This document shows, one piece after another, positions 1-5,282 of a stretch of DNA of 5,695 nt; position 1 is the stretch's first letter; each line of letters starts with the position of its first letter. The notes under the pieces were generated by a model, which was given only the letters and a program-made list of their open reading frames with translations, did not search any database and was not told where the DNA came from. The stretch lies in NCBI GenBank assembly GCA_002705125.1, contig PAHQ01000108.1:1-5695 (forward strand), given 5' to 3'. The position numbers and the translations under genes are program-made. Origin of the DNA: Verrucomicrobiales bacterium (GTDB lineage: Bacteria; Verrucomicrobiota; Verrucomicrobiia; Verrucomicrobiales; DEV007).

Positions 1-364
1 TGGAAATCAGGAAGGTAATTGGAAACAATTGTTGAGTTTAGAAGACGGAAAAACATCAACTATAAAATTCAACTCAGAAATTAATACGAAATATGCTATT
101 GCTTTTTCTCATGACCTTGAGGAATGGGTAACTATTGAATCTAACATTGAGGGAGACGGATTTGAAATAATTAAAGAATATAATATTTCAGGAAAATCTC
201 AATTTTTCAGAGTTCTTGATAATAATGGCGTAATAACCACTGAACCAGACCCTAAAACAACCAGCAAAAAGTTTTCCAAAAACATTCCTGATTTCATCAA
301 TGATTCAGAAGACCAATCAAATAGTTCTCAAGATTTTTCCAAAAATATTCCAGGCAGTGAATAA
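1..364 (+). CDS. C-terminal fragment of a hypothetical exported protein (Verrucomicrobia-type 'FFRV' tail)
   Basis: The frame beginning at base 2 is open through the left edge (first residues GNQEGNWKQLL) and stops with TAA at 362-364, so this is the 3' end of a longer gene. A TTG at 29 is an internal leucine codon, not a convincing start. About 70 residues form a beta-rich stretch with a 'YAIAFSHDLEEW' segment, a 'GDG' turn and 'SQFFRV'. This arrangement (stress/strain-like 'S-DL--W', then 'I-G-G', then 'FFRV') recurs near the C-termini of secreted hypothetical proteins in Verrucomicrobia. The last 40 residues are polar and low in complexity (Ser, Asn, Asp, Lys), with the hexapeptide FSKNIP occurring twice. 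No catalytic motif or membrane segment is visible. Function is unknown. Export is inferred from the family habit only, because the N-terminus is outside the window. Confidence 0.75.
   Translation, partial: GNQEGNWKQLLSLEDGKTSTIKFNSEINTKYAIAFSHDLEEWVTIESNIEGDGFEIIKEYNISGKSQFFRVLDNNGVITTEPDPKTTSKKFSKNIPDFINDSEDQSNSSQDFSKNIPGSE
272..351 (+). repeat. 17-bp direct repeat encoding FSKNIP twice, 63-bp period
   Basis: Bases 272-288 and 335-351 match at 16 of 17 positions; the single difference is C283 versus T346, a silent AAC/AAT change. Both copies are in frame and encode Phe-Ser-Lys-Asn-Ile-Pro. They are 63 bp (21 codons) apart near the C-terminus of the upstream gene. The sequence between them is Ser/Asp/Asn-rich and does not repeat further. 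It may be the remnant of a short tandem duplication or a repeated short linear motif. Confidence 0.7.
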
Positions 365-365
365 T

Positions 366-417
366 CTTCAAAGATCACCTAGAGTTATTTAATTACTTTT
401 GACCTTTGAAGCTTTTT
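366..417 (+). terminator. Putative intrinsic terminator after the first gene, possibly bidirectional
   Basis: Arms at 366-377 (CTTCAAAGATCA) and 400-411 (TGACCTTTGAAG) pair over 12 positions, with one A-C mismatch on the + strand. On the - strand that position becomes a G-U wobble, so the stem is unbroken there. The loop is about 22 nt and AT-rich, which is longer than in a textbook terminator. On the + strand the stem is followed at once by C and five T's (413-417), and it begins one base after the upstream gene's stop codon. On the - strand the trailing sequence (ATTATT) is a weak T-tract. One arm lies inside the last codons of the serine dehydratase gene. Termination of the + transcript is the likelier role. 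Confidence 0.55.
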
Positions 418-1981
418 CCTGACTAACCTTTAACTTTTTCTCTAATTCTTTTGACGCAGGAGTAATTGCTAGACCTCCTAATCCAGTACAACAAAGTTCC
501 CTAGGCATCAAATCTCCTACTTGCCTCATAGCATCAATAACCTGATTAAGTGGCACAAGGTCATCATAATCAGCTAAAGCCATATTAGCACTAGATAATG
601 CATTAGAAGCGGCAGTGACATTTCTACCGAGGCAAGGAGCTTCAACTCGGTTTGCAAGAGTATCGCAAGTCATCCCAAGTGAGCTTTGTAAGGCCATTGA
701 GGCAGCTGCCATTTGTTGCTTATAGGTGCCTCCACCTAATGACACGATCCCTGCAGCCCCCATGCTCGCACCTGAACCACATTCTGCCATACATCCTGCT
801 TCTTCAGCAGCAAAAGTTGCACCTGACGCTATAAAAACACCAACGATGCCAGCTGCAAACATGGCATCAATTCGTTGATCCATACTTTTCTCCATAGCAT
901 CTGAAACTCCTAAAACAGCTCCAGGAAGAGCTCCACATGAACCTGCTGTCGGCGCTGCTACAATAACCCCCATTGAGCTTTTCATCTCCATCATTGAAGA
1001 GACATAAAGAATTATACGGTTCAACACATCTCCTGGAACTAGCTGGCCTGCACTCATCTTTTCACCAAACTTTGGTGACTGAGAGTGAAGAATTCTATCA
1101 TCGTAATGAGTTCCTTTTAAGCCTAAGGCAATAGAATTTTCCATTGTCTTAATGAGAGACTCCATTTGACTTCTGACCTGATTCAAACTTACACCCGCAC
1201 GTTCACTTTCATAGATAGCGCCTAGTTCTCCTAGACTCATTTCCTCTTTGGCTTTTCTATATTCCTCCATTTCCTGAACACTAGAAAAAGGCACTTTTAA
1301 ATCTTTCTTTGCCAAAACTGGAAGAACTGGATTTAGGACTCTTACCTCACTAACCGATGAATAGGATTTTAGTTCTCCCAAGAGATCATCAGAAGGTTTT
1401 TCTCTTCCCTTTAAGTTAATCAATGAACAATTTGAACTTTCTGTAAAAAGAACTTCTTCAAAACTATTATCCTGAGATAACCAACCTAAAAGACCTTCAT
1501 CAGAACCTTTTAAAAAAATTAAAGTTTCAAAGTAATCCCCTTTCATACTTACGGGGACCCCATCTATTTGTTGAACTTCAATCATTCCACCTCCCGTAGA
1601 GATAGCTGTCATCGTATGTTCCTTATTATCACTCCTAAGTGCTAGACGATAAGTATTTGGGTGCTCAGCACCATAGTCTAAATAACGGACCTCAATTTTG
1701 ATACCTGCCTTTGCAACCTCATCCCTGTAATTAGGCAATCTCGCATCATCAGTTTCCCAACCAAGAATACCTCCGGTTAATCCTAAGTCCGATCCCTGCG
1801 AAAGATGAGTAGTAACGAGGGATCCGTTAGGATCATAATCAACGACAACATTCTTTATATCAGAATCCATAAGGTCCAATGCCATCCGGCCAATCCTCAA
1901 TGAGGCAGCACTATGGGAGCTCGAAGGGCCACGCATTACGGGACCTAGTACATCATTGAAAATACTGGGAAATGAAACCAT
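389..1981 (-). CDS. sdaA: L-serine dehydratase (L-serine ammonia-lyase), iron-sulfur dependent, single chain
   Basis: Cytosolic enzyme deaminating L-serine to pyruvate and ammonia with a [4Fe-4S] cluster. The 530 residues contain both halves of the family. The N-terminal beta domain (about 1-145) carries the signature GPVMRGPSSSHSAA (13-26). A middle segment (about 150-220) looks like a degenerate ACT domain. The alpha domain (about 245-510) has PTAGSCGALPG around Cys349. The likely cluster ligands are Cys397, Cys439 (TCD) and Cys450 (APCLGRN). Their spacings of 42 and 11 residues match the ligand spacing of the Legionella enzyme (C343, C385, C396). The C-terminus resembles the Bacillus alpha subunit ('GGLAITP', then a Lys-rich tail) and lacks the terminal cysteine of the E. 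coli/Legionella type. The ATG at 1981 is chosen because the conserved N-terminal motif begins a few residues later; no clear Shine-Dalgarno precedes it. It is divergent from the threonine synthase-like gene and convergent with the upstream fragment. Enzyme identity is secure; the ACT assignment is less so. Confidence 0.95.
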   Translation of the reverse strand: MVSFPSIFNDVLGPVMRGPSSSHSAASLRIGRMALDLMDSDIKNVVVDYDPNGSLVTTHLSQGSDLGLTGGILGWETDDARLPNYRDEVAKAGIKIEVRYLDYGAEHPNTYRLALRSDNKEHTMTAISTGGGMIEVQQIDGVPVSMKGDYFETLIFLKGSDEGLLGWLSQDNSFEEVLFTESSNCSLINLKGREKPSDDLLGELKSYSSVSEVRVLNPVLPVLAKKDLKVPFSSVQEMEEYRKAKEEMSLGELGAIYESERAGVSLNQVRSQMESLIKTMENSIALGLKGTHYDDRILHSQSPKFGEKMSAGQLVPGDVLNRIILYVSSMMEMKSSMGVIVAAPTAGSCGALPGAVLGVSDAMEKSMDQRIDAMFAAGIVGVFIASGATFAAEEAGCMAECGSGASMGAAGIVSLGGGTYKQQMAAASMALQSSLGMTCDTLANRVEAPCLGRNVTAASNALSSANMALADYDDLVPLNQVIDAMRQVGDLMPRELCCTGLGGLAITPASKELEKKLKVSQEKASKVKSN

Positions 1982-2090
1982 TTGACCACTAACTTAACCC
2001 AACCAAGGACAAGTTTCCAACTAACAATAAAATGAGTTAAATTATATAGGAACTTACATAAAATGAATCCATGATTAGAATACAAAAACC
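1982..2090. promoter_or_regulatory. Divergent intergenic promoter region between serine dehydratase and threonine synthase-like genes
   Basis: This 109-bp AT-rich gap must hold the 5' signals for both flanking genes, which are transcribed away from each other. It contains a 9-bp direct repeat ATAAAATGA at 2027-2035 and 2058-2066, 31 bp apart. It also holds a loose inverted pair (AAGTTTCC at 2011-2018 with GGAACTT at 2049-2055). No coding potential and no convincing + strand -35/-10 pair were found. Whether the repeats bind a regulator is not known. Confidence 0.5.
2041..2046 (-). promoter_or_regulatory. Candidate -10 box for the serine dehydratase gene
   Basis: The - strand reads TATAAT exactly, 60 bp upstream of the ATG at 1981, which would give a leader of roughly 50 nt. 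No good TTGACA-like -35 lies 16-18 bp further upstream, and no TG extension is visible. In such AT-rich DNA this hexamer may be chance. Confidence 0.3.
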
Positions 2091-3317
2091 ATGAATTTAC
2101 ATCTTGAGAATTGGAAAAATTACGTCACTCATCTTGAGTGCTCCAAAACGGGAAACCGATACCCTCACTCTGAGGTTATTGGCTTATCTGATAACAATGC
2201 CCCTATATTAGTTAAGTACGACCTTGCTTCAATATCCAAAGAACTTACAAAAGAGGACCTTAAACTAAGAGGTGAAAATTTGTGGCGTTACAGTGAGTTA
2301 TTGCCAGTCAAGAATCATGAAAACGTTGTTAGCCTTGGTGAAAACTTCACTCCTTTGATCCCTACTCCTAATCTTGGTAAAGGTGAGCTTTTTATTAAAG
2401 ACGAAGGACGTCTGCCAACAGGTTCATTTAAGGCGAGAGGACTCTGCATGGCTATATCAATGGCCAAAGAGCTAAACATCAAACGAGTCGCCATACCAAC
2501 TAATGGAAATGCAGGAGCAGCAATGGCTGCTTACGCGAAGCGTGCAGGAATGAGCTCATACGTTTTCTGTCCCGATGACACTCCAGAAATAAACATTCGT
2601 GAAATCGCAATGCAAGGAGCTCATACGTGGTCAGTTAATGGCCTCATTACTGATTGTGGAAAAATTGTTAGAGAAGGAGTTGAAGAAATGAATTGGTTCG
2701 ATGTATCAACTCTGAAGGAACCCTACAGAATTGAAGGAAAAAAAACGATGGGTCTAGAACTAGCAGATCAAATGAATTGGAAATTGCCTGACGTCATTAT
2801 TTATCCTACCGGAGGAGGGACTGGATTAATTGGTATGGTCAAGGCATTCAATGAACTCGAAGAGATGGGTTGGATTGATAGCAAACGGCCAAGAATGGTG
2901 GCCGTACAGTCAACAGGGTGTGCCCCGATAGTGAAAGCCTATGATGAGGGAAATGAGGCTGCTGAGTTCTGGGAAAATGCAGAAACCGTGGCAGCTGGAA
3001 TAAGGGTTCCGGCCGCTGTAGGAGATTTTTTAATATTAAAAGGGATCAGAGAGACTAATGGATTCGCCTCTGCAGTAACCGATGAATCCATTATATCCGC
3101 CCGTGAAATAGTCGCTGAAAAAGAGGGGCTTCTTTTATGTCCTGAAGGAGCGGCAACATATGCTGCCTATTTACAAGAAATCCAAAGTGGTAGAATATCA
3201 GAAAAAGAATCAGTAGTCCTTTTTAATTGTGCTACTGGTCTTAAGTATCCAATGCCTAAAGTAAATAATTTCATAGATTGTAAGTCTAAGATCGACTATT
3301 CATCATTGAGGGCATAA
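2091..3317 (+). CDS. thrC: Threonine synthase family PLP-dependent enzyme
   Basis: The 408-residue protein has a fold-type II PLP enzyme layout. The short N-terminal segment, LECSKTGNRYP (15-25) ending in VKYDL (41-45), resembles the zinc-ribbon-like leader of threonine synthases but keeps only one cysteine. The PLP Schiff-base lysine is Lys114 in PTGSFKARG. TNGNAGAA (137-144) is the substrate/cofactor loop, GGGTG (241-245) is the phosphate-binding loop, and ATGLKYP (381-387) matches the threonine synthase C-terminal signature. By family it would convert O-phospho-L-homoserine to threonine in the cytosol. Relatives in this subfamily (LWRYSELLP, SLGE-TPL) are usually annotated so, but few are tested. 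It is followed after 36 bp by the DapA-like gene on the same strand, so the two probably form an operon. That pairing and the catabolic neighbours leave room for a lyase role on another amino acid. Nearby ATGs at 2063 and 2071 are out of frame, so the start at 2091 stands although it lacks a Shine-Dalgarno. Confidence 0.85.
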   Translation: MNLHLENWKNYVTHLECSKTGNRYPHSEVIGLSDNNAPILVKYDLASISKELTKEDLKLRGENLWRYSELLPVKNHENVVSLGENFTPLIPTPNLGKGELFIKDEGRLPTGSFKARGLCMAISMAKELNIKRVAIPTNGNAGAAMAAYAKRAGMSSYVFCPDDTPEINIREIAMQGAHTWSVNGLITDCGKIVREGVEEMNWFDVSTLKEPYRIEGKKTMGLELADQMNWKLPDVIIYPTGGGTGLIGMVKAFNELEEMGWIDSKRPRMVAVQSTGCAPIVKAYDEGNEAAEFWENAETVAAGIRVPAAVGDFLILKGIRETNGFASAVTDESIISAREIVAEKEGLLLCPEGAATYAAYLQEIQSGRISEKESVVLFNCATGLKYPMPKVNNFIDCKSKIDYSSLRA

Positions 3318-3353
3318 ATAATCAAATAGTAAAATTCTAAGATATCAATCATC

Positions 3354-4253
3354 ATGGCATTAAAAGTTAATTGGCAAGGAGTCTTCCCGGCGGTCCCAAC
3401 TCAATTCAATGAGGACCTTAGTTTAGATATTAAAGGTACTCAGAAACATGTCGAAGCACTGCTTAGTGAGGGAATTCACGGATTAGTAATGCTGGGAACT
3501 ATCGGAGAAAACTGCTCACTATCACTAGAGGAAAAAATTCAGGTTTTAAAAGCAACTAACGAAGTTAATAAAGGTTCTGTTCCCTTGCTTAACGGAATAG
3601 CTGAATATACAACAGCGGGGGCATGTGAAACTGCTGCTGCTGCTGCGAATGCTGGTGTTGATGGGTTTATGGTTATGCCGGCAATGGTTTATAATTCTGA
3701 CAGAAGAGAAACTGTGAATCATTTTAGAACTATCGCCGAATCCACCGACTTGCCTATTATGTGCTACAACAATCCTCCCGTTTACAAAGTGGATATAACA
3801 CCTGAGATGTTTGAGGATTTAGCCGACGTAGATAATATTGTATGTATAAAGGAAGCCGCTGGAGATACTAGAAGGATCACAGATCTATTCAATACTTTTA
3901 AGGATCGTTATCTTATATTTTCCGGACTTGATGACGTTGCTCTGGAGAGCATTCTCCTTGGGTGTGCTGGATGGGTATCTGGACTAGTTGACGCATTCCC
4001 AAGAGAAAATGGTTTAATGTGGGATGCCGCCATGAACGGTAATTGGGAAAAAGCTCTCGAAGTTTATAGATGGTATATGCCAATGCTACACTTTGACAGC
4101 CACCCAAAACTTGTGCAATACGTCAAACTTGCCAGTTCTGAAATGGGATATGGAACTGAAACTGTTAGACCACCCAGACTTCCTCTAACAGGAAAGCAAA
4201 GAGAGGATGCTCTTAAAATTATTAGAGACTCAGCCGCTAGCAGACCATCCTAA
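3354..4253 (+). CDS. DapA-superfamily Schiff-base lyase, probable pyrroline-4-hydroxy-2-carboxylate deaminase-like
   Basis: This 299-residue (beta/alpha)8 enzyme is the usual size for the dihydrodipicolinate synthase/N-acetylneuraminate lyase superfamily. Visible landmarks are GTIGEN (48-53, normally GTTGE), Tyr138 in MCYNNPP, the Schiff-base lysine Lys166 in VCIKEAAGDTRR, and FSGLDD (189-194). After Tyr138 the sequence is NNPPVYKVD, so the arginine that dihydrodipicolinate synthase uses to bind its substrate (YN-P-RTG) is missing. A role in lysine synthesis is therefore unlikely. The stretches PAMVYNSDRRET, YNNPPVYKVDITPEMF and HPKLVQY resemble, from memory, the hydroxyproline-pathway deaminases (LhpC/HypD). 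These turn pyrroline-4-hydroxy-2-carboxylate into 2-oxoglutarate semialdehyde. The gene lies 36 bp downstream of the threonine synthase-like gene and is probably translated from the same mRNA; no Shine-Dalgarno precedes the ATG. Its TAA directly abuts the stop of the convergent reductase gene. The superfamily is certain; the exact substrate is inferred. Confidence 0.88.
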   Translation: MALKVNWQGVFPAVPTQFNEDLSLDIKGTQKHVEALLSEGIHGLVMLGTIGENCSLSLEEKIQVLKATNEVNKGSVPLLNGIAEYTTAGACETAAAAANAGVDGFMVMPAMVYNSDRRETVNHFRTIAESTDLPIMCYNNPPVYKVDITPEMFEDLADVDNIVCIKEAAGDTRRITDLFNTFKDRYLIFSGLDDVALESILLGCAGWVSGLVDAFPRENGLMWDAAMNGNWEKALEVYRWYMPMLHFDSHPKLVQYVKLASSEMGYGTETVRPPRLPLTGKQREDALKIIRDSAASRPS

Positions 4254-5201
4254 TCAATCACTGTTTTTTATAACATTGTTGTAGGCTAGGCCAGCACCCA
4301 CGAGGTCGCTCATTGCCATTCCTATAGATTTAAAGAGAGTAATTTCCTCAGCATTTTCACGAAGAATAGCTTCCCCATTACACATTTCACTTAATTCAGC
4401 AACAATACCCTCTTCAGTGAAGGATCCCTCCGAAATAGGAACTAGAATCTCTCCGGCCTCCTTAAAAGCATTAACTCTACTGTCGGCATAAACCTTAGCC
4501 TTCTTTATCAATTCTGTATCACATTCACGTTTATCCGCGTGATGATTTCCAATGAAATCTGTATGTGTTCCAGGCTTAATCCATTCACCTAAAACTACTG
4601 GTTCATGAGAAGCGGTCGCTGCGACAACAATATCAGCTTCTGCGCATGCAGCTTCACGATCTTCAATCGCTTCAAATTGAACATCAGGATATTCCACACT
4701 AACTGATTCAATAACGCTTTTTGCCTTTTCTAAGTTTCTGCCCCAAACCATAACCTTCTTAAGAGATCTAACACTTAAATTAGCTTTAATAATATAACTG
4801 GCAAGGTTTCCAGTACCCAGAAGAAGCATCGTTTCCGAATCTTCACGAGACAAAAGCCTTGTGGCTAAACCTGAAATGCCAGCCGTTCTCCAAAAGGTCA
4901 CTGTAGTACCATCCACCAAGGCTAACGGTTCACCATGATCTCTATTAAAAAGAAGCACCTTTGAATAAAGTGATTTATAGGGTTCCTCTGCTCCAGGAAA
5001 ATAAGTAAATGCTTTTACACCTATCAACTCTTCATTCCATGACGGAAGAACGGCAAAAGCATCATTACCTTTATTCTCATCAAGAAGGAAAACCTGCCTT
5101 GGAGGCATAGAGTAGCTTCCCCCATAAGCCTCCTGTAAAGAATCAATTAATTGAGGATAACTGAGAGATGCATGGACTTCTTCTGCGCTAATTACTTTCA
5201 T
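4254..5201 (-). CDS. Ornithine cyclodeaminase/mu-crystallin family imine reductase, probable Delta1-pyrroline-2-carboxylate reductase-like
   Basis: The 315-residue cytosolic NAD(P)-dependent protein has normal family length. Landmarks are GVKAFTYFP (61-69, with the family lysine Lys63), DGTTVTFWRTAGISGLA (97-113, with Arg105), the Rossmann loop LLGTGNLA (127-134), VAATASHEPVV (193-203), Asp228 in KRECD, and the closing signature LFKSIGMAMSDL (289-300). Most cyclodeaminases have 'GTGVQA' at the nucleotide loop. The 'GTGxLA' form followed by 'VWGR' here resembles, from memory, the branch that includes Delta1-pyrroline-2-carboxylate reductase (LhpI) of trans-3-hydroxyproline catabolism. Other family roles (ornithine cyclodeaminase, alanine dehydrogenase, iminosuccinate reductase, EutC of ectoine use) cannot be excluded. 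It converges on the DapA-like gene with no base between the two stop codons, and diverges from the secreted esterase gene. The ATG at 5201 opens the usual MKVISAEEV start and lacks a Shine-Dalgarno. Confidence 0.88.
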   Translation of the reverse strand: MKVISAEEVHASLSYPQLIDSLQEAYGGSYSMPPRQVFLLDENKGNDAFAVLPSWNEELIGVKAFTYFPGAEEPYKSLYSKVLLFNRDHGEPLALVDGTTVTFWRTAGISGLATRLLSREDSETMLLLGTGNLASYIIKANLSVRSLKKVMVWGRNLEKAKSVIESVSVEYPDVQFEAIEDREAACAEADIVVAATASHEPVVLGEWIKPGTHTDFIGNHHADKRECDTELIKKAKVYADSRVNAFKEAGEILVPISEGSFTEEGIVAELSEMCNGEAILRENAEEITLFKSIGMAMSDLVGAGLAYNNVIKNSD

Positions 5202-5282
5202 AAGATTTTTTAATATTCATCGCTTTAATGCTCCAACATTCTAAAGAACTCCAGTAAAATAAATGAAGAATCATCGATATTA
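5202..5282. promoter_or_regulatory. Divergent intergenic promoter region between reductase and esterase genes
   Basis: This 81-bp AT-rich gap separates two genes transcribed away from each other, so both promoters should lie here or within the coding starts. A TAAAAT at 5255-5260 is a 5/6 match to a -10 box for the esterase, 23 bp before its ATG. On the - strand TAGAAT (complement of 5238-5243) is a 5/6 match for the reductase. Neither has a good -35 partner. No terminator, RNA gene or repeat was seen. Confidence 0.4.

Noticed and set aside
29..364. A separate small gene starting at the TTG at 29
   Set aside because: The same frame is open back to base 2 with protein-like sequence, so the stretch is the end of a longer gene cut by the window edge.
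652..834. Open frame on the + strand inside the serine dehydratase gene
   Set aside because: Lies wholly antisense to a strongly conserved coding region and its translation shows no domain-like sequence.
2032..2060. A + strand sigma-70 promoter for the threonine synthase-like gene (TTAAAT or TACATA as -10)
   Set aside because: The best hexamers match 3-4 of 6 positions and lack a -35 partner, so no specific site can be supported.
3913..4107. Open frame on the - strand inside the DapA-like gene
   Set aside because: Antisense shadow of a conserved coding region with no recognisable motif.
4231..4270. Terminator after the DapA-like gene, suggested by the T6 run at 4264-4269
   Set aside because: No GC-rich hairpin precedes the run; only weak, short pairings around CTAG were found.
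2091..5201. Beta-hydroxyaspartate cycle (BhcABCD) locus
   Set aside because: That cycle shares a cyclodeaminase-family reductase and a PLP lyase, but its aldolase is a D-threonine-aldolase-type PLP enzyme, not DapA-like, and no aminotransferase is present.
2091..5201. Ectoine/hydroxyectoine use (EutB-EutC pair)
   Set aside because: EutC is in the same family as the reductase, but the PLP enzyme here has threonine synthase rather than EutB/threonine dehydratase features, and no Doe or Eut hydrolase genes are seen.
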